Shown here: positions 1 through 9,416 of the stretch, piece after piece | How positions within the stretch are numbered: position 1 is the stretch's first letter | How the letters are laid out: every line of letters begins with the position of its first letter | DNA from: Bradyrhizobium genosp. SA-3 | GTDB lineage: Bacteria > Pseudomonadota > Alphaproteobacteria > Rhizobiales > Xanthobacteraceae | Assembly: GCF_004212635.1 (NCBI RefSeq) | Contig: NZ_PSRT01000038.1 | Coordinates: 1 to 63,640 of the forward strand | Direction: 5' to 3' | DNA: 63,640 nt | Made by a program: the position numbers and the translations under genes | The notes under the pieces: generated by a model | The model's database searches: none | Told to the model about the DNA's origin: nothing | What the model saw: only the letters and a program-made list of their open reading frames with translations

Positions 1-77
1 CCCTAGACGGGCTCGGGCCTGGTGCTTCGGAAGTCCGGCAGGGATGCCGCGGGGGAGAGGAGCGTCTGAAGGAAGAA

Positions 78-95
78 CCCCGACCGTGGTCGGGG
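78..95 (-). terminator. hairpin after the Omp gene
   Basis: An eight-base perfect stem (CCCCGACC / GGTCGGGG) lies about 30 bp beyond the stop codon of the leftward outer-membrane gene. On the minus strand it is followed by TTCTTCC, so the T-tract is poor. Most likely it is the end of that transcript. Confidence 0.5.
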
Positions 96-122
96 CCCCC
101 GATTCACGCAGGCGCGTGGAGA

Positions 123-851
123 TCAATATTTGGGAAACGTCTGGCCGAGCTTGTAATTGAGCCGTGCCGTGATGAGATCGACGTCCTGGTGGACGCGATC
201 GGCGCCAAAGGCCGCTGGGAAGCTTACGTTGCTGCGCTGCATGAACAAGTGGGTATACTCGACGCCAGCTGACCAGTTCGGCGTGAGGCTGACTTCGGCA
301 CCGGCGCCCAGCGCGCCACCCCAACGCACATCATTGTTTTTGGCAATCTCGGTGCCAGTAGCCACCGAGTTGACGTGATAGGTGTTGCTGGTCACCGCAG
401 CACCGCCCTTGCCGTAAAGCAGCACGGCATTGAACGCGTAGCCGATATGGCCGGTGAGCAGACCGAACGCATCTGTCTTGGTGCCAATGGTGTCTGCTGG
501 GAAGGCGGTGCTGACATTGGAGCCGCTGAAGTCGGCCCAGTTGCCCTGGCCTTCGATCCCGTAGACCATGTTGAAGATGTGCCAACGATAGCCAATCTGG
601 CCGCCAATGGTACCGCCAGTCGAATTATGACAACCCTCGGGAGTGACGCCATTGAAATCCCAGCAGTTGCGGCCCGTTCCCCAGCCGCCATTGACACCGA
701 TATAGTAGCCGGACCAATCGATAATCGGGGCTGCGACCGGCAGCGGTGGCGCCTTGACCTTGACGGGCTGCCCGGCCAAGTCCGCGCCAAATGCGGGAGC
801 GGCCGCACTGAGTGCGCCGATGCTTGCGATCAGAATCAGAAAATTCTTCAT
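123..851 (-). CDS. outer-membrane beta-barrel protein (Omp25/RopB-like)
   Basis: A 242-residue protein of the rhizobial Omp25/Omp31/RopB porin-like family. The N-terminus is a clear signal peptide (MKNFLILIASIGALSAAAPA, cleavage near AFGA/D), followed by the family hallmark ADLAGQPVKVKAPP and WSGYYIGVNGGWG. The rest is aromatic/glycine-rich beta-strand sequence ending in YKLGQTFPKY. The start at 851 was chosen over an upstream in-frame ATG at 962 because it begins the signal peptide and has an AAAGGAA ribosome-binding site. It would sit in the outer membrane; its transported solute is unknown. It appears monocistronic, with a hairpin after its stop. A decayed copy of the same leader occurs at 38.6-38.8 kb. 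Confidence 0.85.
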   Translation of the reverse strand: MKNFLILIASIGALSAAAPAFGADLAGQPVKVKAPPLPVAAPIIDWSGYYIGVNGGWGTGRNCWDFNGVTPEGCHNSTGGTIGGQIGYRWHIFNMVYGIEGQGNWADFSGSNVSTAFPADTIGTKTDAFGLLTGHIGYAFNAVLLYGKGGAAVTSNTYHVNSVATGTEIAKNNDVRWGGALGAGAEVSLTPNWSAGVEYTHLFMQRSNVSFPAAFGADRVHQDVDLITARLNYKLGQTFPKY

Positions 852-1718
852 TCGAGTGTCGTTCCTTTCGATGCCCCCCGGCGCCGTGCGTTTAACAACA
901 TGATCGCGAATTGCTGTAACTGCGGCACAACATGTCTTCGAAAGAAATGGCGCCAATCGCACGCCGCGTCAGATTGTGGAGCGCGCAATTTGCCATGCAC
1001 TGCCTTGACCGAAATGCTGCGGCCTGACAGTGGTCGCTTGGCGCAGATCCTTCTTTGAATACGATCCGTTCATGACGGCCTGTGATGTGACGCAATGCTG
1101 CGAGGTGTTTGGCTCCCTCTGTCGCTAACTGGCGCCAAAGCCAGGCTGCGCCAATGCGCCCCGTGCATGCTCGCTGTTCAGACAGTTCGGCAAATAAAGA
1201 CCGCTGATCGAGGACGCGTCTTGGACGCTCAAGCTCATTCTTCCGGCAGGACGGTCGCGCTGCCGCTTGTAATCGTGAGCGATGCGGTGGTGATCGATCA
1301 CAGGCCTCGATCGCTTTGGCTCCGGACCTATTACAAGTGTAGCACAACATTCCTCAATCTCTACCGGGATCGAGGGACGTCAAGAAGGCAATGCGGCTGC
1401 GCTTGACGAGGCTCTTGCTTGAAGTTGCGCAAGCTCGTGCCGAGCTCGTCAGAAGAGAGAACGAATTACGCCAGGGAATATTAGCGCGGCTGTCCCGTCT
1501 CGTCGCCGACTTGCTCAGGGGTCCAGCTTACTGGTCCCGGGTGACCAGAAGAGCTGCACAGGCAACAGTCGTCGCGAACGTGCTCGTCGTCAGCGGGGCA
1601 GAACATGAGTGGAGGCAGGTCAGCTCGACCACGTTCTGACCCGGTTCGTTCCTGCCGCATAAGGTCCCCAAGAGCCTTAACGAAGCCAAACCCATCTGAC
1701 AGTAGAGGTGCAAGCGCC
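852..1718. other. no recognisable gene
   Basis: Open frames here lack ribosome-binding sites and resemble no family I know. I see nothing I can support as a gene or element. Confidence 0.5.
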
Positions 1719-1964
1719 TTATTGCTTGGTCGACGGCGCCAGTTCAGCCCGCAAGTTGCGTATCGCTTCGTTTGCCAGATTCAAAGTATTCCGTTCGCCG
1801 TTCCTTATCGAACACTCGAGGAAAGTTCGCAATCGAGTATGAAGGACCGTCTTGAGATTATGCGCCAGCAACGGATCCTTCTCGACAAAGCGCCAAGCCT
1901 TATCAAATGCGACACTCACGATAGCATCTGGCGCCTGCACTTGCTCGGATAAGAACTGATCCAT
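1719..1964 (-). CDS. small hypothetical protein, 81 aa
   Basis: Predicted soluble, helical 81-residue protein starting MDQFLSEQVQAPDAIV and ending RAELAPSTKQ. The start at 1964 is supported by a GAGGAGT ribosome-binding site; longer readings have none. No family is recognised. The even mix of charged and hydrophobic residues with a heptad-like pattern (LANEAIRNLRAEL) looks like a real helical protein rather than a chance frame. It stands alone among non-coding sequence. Confidence 0.55.
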   Translation of the reverse strand: MDQFLSEQVQAPDAIVSVAFDKAWRFVEKDPLLAHNLKTVLHTRLRTFLECSIRNGERNTLNLANEAIRNLRAELAPSTKQ

Positions 1965-3032
1965 CTCAACACTCCTCGACATCCTGATACAAGGACGTAC
2001 CTTGCCAAAAGCGAACCGAGAGTCTGTGGCCTGTCCCAGCAAGTAGGACATCAGGGCCCAGACCGCTTGCGTATCGAGCTGCTCTCGGCGCTTCAATGAA
2101 GTCGATATAGATGTTTGTTGAAGTTCCGATGACCGAACGTCGTATTGCCAGGCGCAATTCGAAAAATTCTGAAACGGTTGAAACGATCACGCGTTGTTCG
2201 CGCGCTTCATTGCCGCAGTGCTCTTGTCGCTTGGCATCGGTCAATAGTTGTGGCTATTCTTCCTGCAATCGGAAGATCGGCGCCATGCCATCACGACTAA
2301 AGCCGAACATGATGAAAATGGGCCGTTCAACTCCTTTCGCAGTCTCAATCTAAGAAGAGCTCTGATCGCAACTGCTTGTCATGTCGTTTCTGGAATCGTG
2401 TGGCGTTTTCCGAACGCTGCTTGTTTGCTTTCTGACATGTGTCCGCGATCCGTCATCCTGTTGCTCGACCCTGCGTGTGGCCTCCTGCTCTCGGTGCGGG
2501 TTTTGCTCCAGGTGAGTCGCACTAGAGAAGGGAGCGAGATGCAGCGGCAATTGCGATGCTCTCCTGCCGAATTCGCTGTCGTCCGGCAAAGGAGTGTGGG
2601 TGCCGTTCGTTGCGCTTTGTAGGAGACAATGCCGCAACGAGGGCCGAACGCATGGAGGGATCAGAAGCGGCGATAGCCGTGCGATGTCTCGCACGCATGT
2701 GTTGGGTTGCGCTTCCCAACTATCAGCCCTTGGAGTTGGCCGCAGGCGTTTAAGACACCATAGCTATCAGGTGCTCGAAGAACTGCAAGGTCTAGCTGGA
2801 TCGAATGAAACTGTGTCATCTCCGGCGCGAGGTGGTTTAATAGGCGAGCCTGCTTTCGAGTGTGGTGGCGAACAGTTGCGATATGGAAAAGCCAGCGGAA
2901 CCGGCGCGCTTACGGGACGGTGAACCCATAAACGCCAAGTCGTCGATCCCTGGTGCGCTCGGGCGTAGCAGTCAGCCCAGCGATAAACGCTCGATAAGCG
3001 CGTCATCAACCGCAGAAAAACCAAATCAAATC
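1965..3032. other. no recognisable gene
   Basis: About 1.07 kb with only short overlapping open frames in several phases and no supported start, motif or repeat. Confidence 0.45.
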
Positions 3033-3410
3033 TCAGTCCGCTGCTGCACGTGACAGAATTAGTTTGGCGATCTTCATTTGGTTGGCGGGAGTTCGCAGCA
3101 CTTCCGGTAATGCCGCCACGGCCTGATCGAGAAGGCGTCCCAAAACCTGAAGGTCTTCTGGGTGGTAAACGCCACGGTCCCGCGACAGTCGCGCTGTTCG
3201 CCGGTCGCCGGCGTGGCCCCCGGTTCTCGTATCGCCGAGCTGGCCGAGCTCCAGTTCCGCGGTAATCATTTGGTTTGTGAGTGCGTTTAGCAGTCGGATC
3301 GCTTCGAGCTCGTTGCCTTCTTCGCGTATGAGGGCGGCCACGATGTCGAGTTGCAGGTCGATGCGATCCTCGAGGTCTTGTGTGCGTGAATTGGAAGGGT
3401 CAAGTTCCAC
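3033..3410 (-). CDS. small hypothetical protein, paralogue of the 9.4-kb gene
   Basis: A 125-residue product starting with GTG, preceded by a GGAG ribosome-binding site at seven bases. The N-terminal half (to about residue 60) is an acidic helical segment (LEDRIDLQLDIVAALIREE). The middle (DTRTGGHAGDRRTARLSRDR) is low in hydrophobics and may be frame-shifted. The last 45 residues, VLGRLLDQAVAALPEVLRTP..IAKLILSRAA, match the C-terminal half of the product at 9417-9647 (VLGSLYDGAVTALPPSMRNP..IAKLILERTA). Function unknown. It could be two short genes joined by a frameshift. Confidence 0.5.
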   Translation of the reverse strand: MELDPSNSRTQDLEDRIDLQLDIVAALIREEGNELEAIRLLNALTNQMITAELELGQLGDTRTGGHAGDRRTARLSRDRGVYHPEDLQVLGRLLDQAVAALPEVLRTPANQMKIAKLILSRAAAD

Positions 3411-5057
3411 GGTGTTGCTCCAAGGTAGTTAAATGCAGGGCAGCAGGCTGAGTAACGGTTGTGTCGTGCTTTCCCCGTTCGCGAGACGGCAGACGCGGCG
3501 CTACAACGAATGGCTGCTAGCAAGGTGCGCACGCATGGTCGCCGAATGGAGCGGGTGGCAGGCACGTGCAGCGAAAGGACCGCAAAGGCGGAATCGACGG
3601 GATAGAACGCCGCGAACAGCGTTGTAGATGGCCCGTCATTTGATTGGACCGTCGAGCCGGTCCAGCGCGTCGGGTAGTGGCAGTCACTCCAGCCAGCGGG
3701 GATACCGCTGATGACGGCAAGTCGAGAAGCGCCGCCCGAACTGCTCCGGGATTGCTTGCCGCCTGACATAGCGATCCTCACGTAACCGGAGGGCTCGCCA
3801 GGCAGAGTGTCATACAGAGCGCTTGGCGCTGGACGAAGCTGTTGCTGAAGATGCGCCGTTAGCTGGTCCAGACCGGTCTCCTCATCATGCCAGACAATGA
3901 TGTCCCAGTCCATGCCAGGCAACCCAGAAATAACATTCGCTACATACGTCTGCGGTTTCTCTCTGCATTCGTTGACAGGCGATGCCTGGCACGCTGAGGG
4001 TGCGGATGGGCTCCTGGAAGCTGCGCGCGCTAAGATACAAGACCGGCAGATCGCGCACGTCCACCACTCGTTCCGATAGTGATGTAAGGATCGCTGACAA
4101 GGCATAACCGCGTCGGGATATGGTCGAAGAGCGCCGGCGCATAGAATGAGATGAGGTAGCGTCAGTCTGGAGGAAGTGGGTGAGGGTGCCGCCCGCCGAC
4201 GAAGGCCGAGGACGCAAGCAGAGTGAGAATCCACGATCACACGACGTACGGGGGTGGGCAGTAAGATCGCGTGGCTGGTCTCATCACACGGATCGACATC
4301 AGTGCCCCGTCCTGGCCGGAGGATACGTGTCTTGCACTTAGCGCAGTCAGATAGCTGACGGCACTGCTTTGCTTGAAGGCCGCGACAGCGGCGGATTGTC
4401 GACGCTGCCCGCCTGGTGAGGGCGAAAAGTCCAGCCCGCACCGGTGGAGCGGGCAGTTCGCCTGCCCGAACTCTATGCAGCGCACGCATTTACCCTGGCC
4501 AAGCAGTGTGAGAGCCGATCTTCTTGGAGGGCTTAGTATGATGGCAAAGGGGGAGGCGACAACGCGATAGATTGCCGCGCGGCTGGCCATCCGACCGCAT
4601 CTGCGCCGCACGTGCGTCGATTTCAAAGATTGAGGGGTGTCGTTGGGGATGCAGCCACGAGAAGCTTGAATTGGCCTGCGACTATGCTGAAAGCAAGAAG
4701 GATCCATTGTCACACGACATTCGTGAAATGTGCTTTCCGGAAACCGGGCGATCGACTTATGGGGTATTTGGCTGAAATTGGTAAAATCGAAAGTGTTGAT
4801 GGGATGCATCCAGTTCGTGAATAGCGCACGTGAGTAATCTCATCGCCTACATCAAAGGCGGGGTAATTAGTTTTCTCCCGCCGTCTTGGTTCAGTGAGCT
4901 TAAGGGCTTTCAGGCGAGCCTGCTGATTCGTTGATGACAGGCCGTGATTGAGAAGACAAAAAGGTCGCAGCGGTGACCCTTCGAATACCTTTAAAGTGGA
5001 CCCCCAGATGTCACGAAGTTCCAAACTCCTCGATCGCCGCAAGCCGAAGAGAAGGCC
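3411..5057. other. no recognisable gene
   Basis: Long overlapping open frames occur in the high-G+C background, including a 400-codon frame on the minus strand. Their composition (very rich in Arg, Ser, Pro, Cys) and the lack of ribosome-binding sites mark them as spurious. Confidence 0.45.
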
Positions 5058-5222
5058 ATGGAATCTCGACGGCGACTATCCACCAGCTTCGGCCTCCCGC
5101 AGATGCAGGATGACCCTGAGCAATCGCGGGCCTTCATTGAAAAGGCCCGCGAGATCAAAGCGGACGAAGAGCGTTCGGCTAGGTTGACAGTCCCCTTCAT
5201 CCGACCGCCTTCCTCGATGTAG
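5058..5222 (+). pseudogene. fragment of a small hypothetical protein
   Basis: The frame from ATG 5058 contains QDDPEQSRAFIEKAREI..ADEERSA, a coherent acidic helical segment like the C-terminal part of small conserved rhizobial proteins. It then abruptly loses sense at about 5183, exactly where the opposite-strand GrlR-like frame starts to make sense. It reads as a truncated gene joined to foreign DNA. Confidence 0.35.
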
Positions 5223-5323
5223 GTGCCACTATAGCGAAGGTTCCCAGCGTCGATTCCGACAATCTTGCCGTTGCCGACGTAGACGGCACCACCGCCAGTT
5301 CCGCCCATGCCGACAAAGTTCAT
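5183..5323 (-). pseudogene. GrlR-like regulator, truncated
   Basis: On the minus strand from ATG 5323 the product starts MNFVGMGGTGGGAVYVGNGK and continues IVGIDAGNLRYSGTYIEEGG..KGTVNL. This fits the GrlR family (small beta-barrel negative regulators first described for type III secretion loci): hydrophobic strand, Gly-rich turn, 'GNGKIVGIDAGNLRYSGTY', then 'KGTVNL'. Homology stops at about 5183, where the reverse-strand fragment begins, so only the first half survives. The usual start just upstream (LYAM) appears lost, and the ribosome-binding site is weak. Confidence 0.5.
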
Positions 5324-5544
5324 TGCGTAAAGCCGCTCACAACGAAGAATTCCCTTCAGCAGAGTTTCATGTGTCGAAGCAAGGAAGAAGCGCAGTCCGA
5401 AAGATTGACCGGTTGATCGCTGCCATTGAGGCTGACCGTCGCCTTTGCGCCCAGGGCAAGCGACGACCAAAATCGCAACCAGCTTCGGATATAATCTCAG
5501 CGCGTCGGTCTACTTGCCAAGTGTATGATTCCCCAATCTAGACA

Positions 5545-6573
5545 TTATCCGGCAAAACTATCGAGAATTTCAGCTTTGATTGCTGTTGCGGTGTACAGGG
5601 AAGTCTCCAGCGGAAGGTTTCCGAATGCAAGCTGGCAAAGCAGGTAGTTGGCACCTGCCTCTTCCATCTGGTTAAGAAGGAGCTGTCGGACGGAAGCTGG
5701 CGTTCCGACGACGCACAATTCGCTCTCAAGCGCTGCATCGAAGGTCAGCGGGAGGGCGGGCGGTGTCGGAATGGCATTCAGCTCGTAAAGAAACTTGAAG
5801 CTCTCCAGCCATCGTCGATACGCAGTTTCGGCCGCCGCATGAGCGTCCTGATCAGATTTCGCAATCACGACCATGCGGACCAGCCCGAGAAATGGCTCGC
5901 GACCGTGGGCGGTTGTATTGTGCGCTCGATGGGAGCGGTAGGCATCCGTAACGTTCCGGACAACACAGGCGCGGCCTATGCACGCCAGATTGGCGCCATT
6001 TGCAGCGGCCCACTGCGCCGTTTCGACCCGATTGCTCGCGATCCAGGTCGGCGGATATGGACGTTGATGAGGCCTCAAGGTTAAGGGTATGTCCCTCAGC
6101 TCAAAGTGGTGTCCCTGATAAGATAGCGTATGCCCCTTCAGCGCAATATTCAGGATTTCGCTGGCTTCCGTATAACGGCTTGGTACGGCGTCTGCACTGA
6201 TGCCGAAATAGCTCCATTCAATCGGCTGGGAGCCGCGGCCTATCCCGAGCTCGAGCCTGCCGCCGCTCAATTGGTCAAGCATGCAGATCTCTTCGAATGC
6301 GCGCAATGGATGATAAAGGTTGAGCAAAAGGACGAGCGGACCGAAGCGTAATCGCCGGGTGCGCTGCGCGACGCTTGATAGAAACAGGTTCGGCGAGGGC
6401 CCTCTGCCATGAGGTGTGCAGTGGTGTTCGGCCAGGTGATAAGCGTAGAAGCCGAGGGAATCGCAGACCTCCGCCAGCTTGAGACGATCTTCATATTGTC
6501 GTGCGGCATCTCGGCCGTCGTCATCCAAATGGTCGAAAATGCCGCACGTTAGTCTTGAAAGGCCACTCTTCAC
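5545..6573 (-). CDS. luciferase-like (LLM-class) flavin monooxygenase
   Basis: A 342-residue TIM-barrel protein of the bacterial luciferase-like family that uses reduced flavin. Seen: CGIFDHLDDDG at strand 1, YAYHLAEHHCTPHG (the EHH loop typical of LuxA-like alkanal/long-chain monooxygenases), RRLRFGPLVLLLNLYHPLRAFEE and the glycine-rich LELGIGRGSQPIEW. Length is normal for the family. Substrate unknown. It is the only complete gene between the GrlR scar and the IS3 scar and has no operon partner. A flavin reductase lies 41 kb away at 47.2 kb, but nothing in the sequence links the two. Confidence 0.85.
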   Translation of the reverse strand: MKSGLSRLTCGIFDHLDDDGRDAARQYEDRLKLAEVCDSLGFYAYHLAEHHCTPHGRGPSPNLFLSSVAQRTRRLRFGPLVLLLNLYHPLRAFEEICMLDQLSGGRLELGIGRGSQPIEWSYFGISADAVPSRYTEASEILNIALKGHTLSYQGHHFELRDIPLTLRPHQRPYPPTWIASNRVETAQWAAANGANLACIGRACVVRNVTDAYRSHRAHNTTAHGREPFLGLVRMVVIAKSDQDAHAAAETAYRRWLESFKFLYELNAIPTPPALPLTFDAALESELCVVGTPASVRQLLLNQMEEAGANYLLCQLAFGNLPLETSLYTATAIKAEILDSFAG

Positions 6574-6739
6574 TCGATCAATCTCCGATTATGGGCTAGG
6601 TGGCGAGTCCTGGTTGCTTCATGCCGTCGCGCTCAAAGAGGTCTTCTTCGTCATTTGACCGCTTAGGGCGTTTCCTTTTGGGTGCGTGGATCTGATTGCA
6701 CGATGTGATTGGCTCACGAGAATGCGCAGATGGCGGCCC

Positions 6740-6925
6740 GGCCGTTACTTTGACTGGCGAAGCGCCTCCACACCAAGCATGTGCTCGACCAGAAGCATCG
6801 ATAGCTTGGCGGTCTCCTCTTCCTGGGCCTTCAACCGCTTGGCCGCAGAAACGTCCATGCCGCCAAACCTGGCACAATTGTAGATGGCCGCTTCAGAAAT
6901 GCTGTGCCTGCCTGCCAGATCAGCT
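6740..6925 (-). mobile_element. IS3-family transposase OrfA fragment
   Basis: Minus-strand translation gives SISEAAIYNCARFGGMDVSA, then AKRLKAQEEETAKLS and MLLVEHMLGVEALR. This is the end of the helix-turn-helix and the leucine-zipper part of an IS3-type OrfA (compare the usual '..KYGGM..RLK.LE.EN..LK..LA...L....L'). It stops at a TAA; no OrfB and no terminal repeats were found. It is an old scar. Confidence 0.6.
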
Positions 6926-6936
6926 CGGTACGGCTA

Positions 6937-7089
6937 CTATTTGTCTATCGTCAGACGTAGCGCCTCCTTCAGGTCGACATCGGGTAGCTCTGCGAGCGCC
7001 GCAGCGAACGCTAAAAACGCTCCAAAAGCTGCAAGTATAAGAGAGCTTGCGAGTATCGCTGCTCCAACGTTATGAGGGCGTCTCATCAT
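6937..7089 (-). CDS. small hydrophobic protein, about 50 aa
   Basis: Reading from ATG 7089 or 7086, the product has a single long hydrophobic segment (AAILASSLILAAFGAFLAFA) followed by an acidic tail (LPDVDLKEALRLTIDK). It could be a single-pass membrane protein or a signal-peptide remnant. It lies between the IS3 scar and the end of the binding-protein gene. No family is recognised. Confidence 0.3.
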   Translation of the reverse strand: MMRRPHNVGAAILASSLILAAFGAFLAFAAALAELPDVDLKEALRLTIDK

Positions 7090-7129
7090 CCGTGTCACTT
7101 TGAGTTTGGGGAGACGGCGTTGATGCCAA

Positions 7130-8242
7130 TCAGTTCTGCTGGACAGTTTCAACACGGCCGTCGCGCCAGCGGTAAACCAGAAAACCAGGAGCCGCGTTGT
7201 CTCCCTTTGTATCGAACCGGACTGGGCCAATCACGGTGTCGATCGGCCGTGAACGAAGTGCACTGGCGACGCGCGCAGCATTGAAGGAGCCGGTCCGGTT
7301 CACCGCTTCTGCCCATGCTTGCACGGCTGCATAGGCGTAAAGCGTGTAGCCTTCAGCGGACAGGTTGGAAGCTTGGAGTCCGGCGACCACGCCGGCCGCA
7401 TTGGCATTCCTGGCGGGGTCCGGCATGAAGGTAAACAATGTGTCATTCCCAGCGCTGCTGGTAATGGCCCAGAATTCAGAGGTCATCAACGGATCGTTCG
7501 CCATGACTATGAGTCCCGCTCCTGCTTCTGATGCCTGGCGTACAAACAATCCGATTTCGGTATGATAACCGCCGATATAGACAACGCGCACCCGATCCTT
7601 CTTCATTCTTGAGACCAGCGCCCTGTAATCCTTTTCACCGGCTACATAGCTTTGCCGAATGACTTGTTCACCGAATCTCTGAAGCTGTGCCTGAACCACG
7701 TCGGCAATACCCTTGCCTGCGGTGCTCTTGTCGTCGAGCACCGCGATCTTGTGGTTAGGATAGTTCCTGTGAATGTACTCAGCGGCAACGGTGCCCTGTT
7801 GGTCGTCGCGGCCGCAGATCCGAAAGACAGTCTCAAGGCCGCGCTCTGTTAGCTGAGGATTGGACGAGCCAGGTGACAGCTGAACGATGCCTGCTTCGGC
7901 GTAGATGTCGGAGGCCGGGATCGACGAAGAGGAACAAAAATGGCCAACGACCAACCGAACCCGCTCTGTTGTGAGCTTATTCGCAACTGCGACAGCTTGC
8001 TTCGGGTCGCAGGCGTCGTCGGCGACACTCAATATCACCTTGGTATCGGGAAGTAGGCCCGAAGCATTCAATGCCTCGACCGCCGCAGCCGCACCAACGC
8101 GCATTTGCTCGCCGAACGCAGCGCTGCTTCCGCTCATTGGGCCAGCCACGGCAATATTGACCTCGGAGCCGCGCGCAGCCGAGGCGAGGGCGCAGAAGAG
8201 AAGCGCTGCACTCGCAGCAAAAGCGTAACGCCCATTTAACAT
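7130..8242 (-). CDS. periplasmic branched-chain amino-acid-type binding protein
   Basis: A 370-residue type I periplasmic binding protein of the LivK/LivJ family. The signal peptide MLNGRYAFAASAALLFCALA is followed by VNIAVAGPMSGSSAAFGEQM, the standard first strand and ligand loop. Later come DDACDPKQAVAVANKL, VVGHFCSSSSIPAS and YTLYAYAAVQAWAEAV, all in family order. The start at 8242 has a GGAG site; an upstream in-frame ATG (8323) lacks one and would spoil the signal peptide. No permease or ATPase gene is adjacent, so it must work with a transporter elsewhere or as a sensor partner. A NolA-type promoter element lies about 130 bp upstream and points at this gene. Confidence 0.85.
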   Translation of the reverse strand: MLNGRYAFAASAALLFCALASAARGSEVNIAVAGPMSGSSAAFGEQMRVGAAAAVEALNASGLLPDTKVILSVADDACDPKQAVAVANKLTTERVRLVVGHFCSSSSIPASDIYAEAGIVQLSPGSSNPQLTERGLETVFRICGRDDQQGTVAAEYIHRNYPNHKIAVLDDKSTAGKGIADVVQAQLQRFGEQVIRQSYVAGEKDYRALVSRMKKDRVRVVYIGGYHTEIGLFVRQASEAGAGLIVMANDPLMTSEFWAITSSAGNDTLFTFMPDPARNANAAGVVAGLQASNLSAEGYTLYAYAAVQAWAEAVNRTGSFNAARVASALRSRPIDTVIGPVRFDTKGDNAAPGFLVYRWRDGRVETVQQN

Positions 8243-8369
8243 TGTAGAGCTCCCAATGCTCACCTGAAGTGAACCGCCAGCAGCTGTGATCAGACGCGCC
8301 TGCAGGTCGAGGCTGCCGACCAAGCGAAGCGTGCGTTAGGTCGGCCAGATTGCGACCACGGTGGAGCCT

Positions 8370-8397
8370 ACAATTTGACGTTACGTGCGGTTCAAGC
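8370..8397 (-). promoter_or_regulatory. MerR-type promoter element, copy A (NolA box)
   Basis: On the minus strand: -35 TTGAAC, a 19-bp spacer holding ACGTAACGT, and -10 TAGGCT just past the 28-bp core. The overlong spacer with a central dyad is the hallmark of promoters remodelled by MerR-family activators. It points at the binding-protein gene (start 8242). It is one of six copies in this window. Confidence 0.7.
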
Positions 8398-8585
8398 CCC
8401 TTTTGAAGGAGGCCTCGATCAATGCGTCAGGGGAGCGCGGGTCGGTGAGACGATGACAATCTGTCCCATTGAGTCCTTAAAACTGTCGGCCCGCATCAGA
8501 GCCGCCAATCAACCAAGCGTCATCGCGTTTTCAGCTTGCCAATGCCGATCGGCAGCCTTGTGCGGAGCCGGCCATGAGAACGTCA

Positions 8586-9305
8586 TTACGGCTGATCCTC
8601 CAACCCGCCAAGGGCGAGATCGAGATACTGCATGAGGCAGGGATCCCAACCAGCCAGACTTTGGGGGGCGCTTAATCGTGCAAGTACCTTCAGGATCATG
8701 GAAACGCGTGAGTCGGCGCCGGCGATTTCGCTGATCAGCAAGCGTGCTGCAGCTGCGACGGCCTTGGCCCGCTCGCCGCAAGGGTGCTCGCCTCGATCCA
8801 TGCAATCACGCAGGTCGTCGCGGATCCGCCGCCACCGCTCCTCGCGATCTGCAGCTAACTTGCAGGTGCATCGGGACGTCTGACTACGCGTCTCGACCCG
8901 CGACATCGCATTCAGGGTGGCAGGCAGCTCATCCACACTGACCTGGCTCTCGCGGTCGATGGTCATGTTGCGCAAACGGTCGCGCAGCAGAGTTGCTCGA
9001 GCGACTTGAAGTTCTATCCGCTCTAGATGTTTGCGCAGCAGGTCGATGAGTGAGGTCGAGCCCTCCATAGCTTTACGGATCTCGACAAGGGAGAAGCCAA
9101 GCTCACGTAGCGCGCGAATCTGGTGAACCCGCTGCACGCTTTCACGGTCGTACATCCGGTGGCCGCCGTCAGTACGCTCTGAGGCTGCTAGGAGCCCCGT
9201 GTGTTCATAATGATGCAGCGTGCGTACCGTTACTCCGGTCGCCTCTGCAAGTTCGCCAATGCGCCATCGACGCCTTCGTGGTGTAGCTTTGCTCATGTTG
9301 TTCAA
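8586..9305 (-). CDS. nolA: NolA, MerR-family nodulation regulator
   Basis: A 239-residue regulator. The N-terminal MerR helix-turn-helix/wing is plain: WRIGELAEATGVTVRTLHHY, then HTGLLAASERTDGGHRMYDR, followed by a helical dimerisation region and a C-terminal effector-like domain (CLMQYLDLAL near the end). In B. japonicum nolA is a genotype-specific nodulation gene reported to give three proteins from alternative starts. Here in-frame Met codons after the DNA-binding domain lie at residues 51, 80 and 114, so shorter forms are possible. The gene runs leftward, away from nodD2. It has a MerR-type promoter element at 9316-9343 immediately upstream, pointing to autoregulation. Confidence 0.92.
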   Translation of the reverse strand: MNNMSKATPRRRRWRIGELAEATGVTVRTLHHYEHTGLLAASERTDGGHRMYDRESVQRVHQIRALRELGFSLVEIRKAMEGSTSLIDLLRKHLERIELQVARATLLRDRLRNMTIDRESQVSVDELPATLNAMSRVETRSQTSRCTCKLAADREERWRRIRDDLRDCMDRGEHPCGERAKAVAAAARLLISEIAGADSRVSMILKVLARLSAPQSLAGWDPCLMQYLDLALGGLEDQP

Positions 9306-9315
9306 TTTAAAGCCT

Positions 9316-9343
9316 ACAACCTGACGTCACGTATGATTCAAGC
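9316..9343 (-). promoter_or_regulatory. MerR-type promoter element, copy B, upstream of nolA
   Basis: Minus strand: -35 TTGAAT, a 19-bp spacer containing ACGTGACGT, -10 TAGGCT, all within about 40 bp of the nolA start. Expected from MerR-family biology to be the autoregulatory nolA promoter. Five further copies of the same 28-bp pattern occur in the window. Confidence 0.75.
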
Positions 9344-9416
9344 TATTTCAAAGCTCTAGCCGGATCGTCTTCCATTCCAGCGCGAGAATGGTGACTATCC
9401 TCAGAATGCCGGGGGA

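Noticed and set aside
3287..4489. 400-codon open frame on the minus strand
   Set aside because: Arg/Ser/Cys/Pro-rich composition, no ribosome-binding site, no motif, and overlapping frames in other phases: a G+C artefact.
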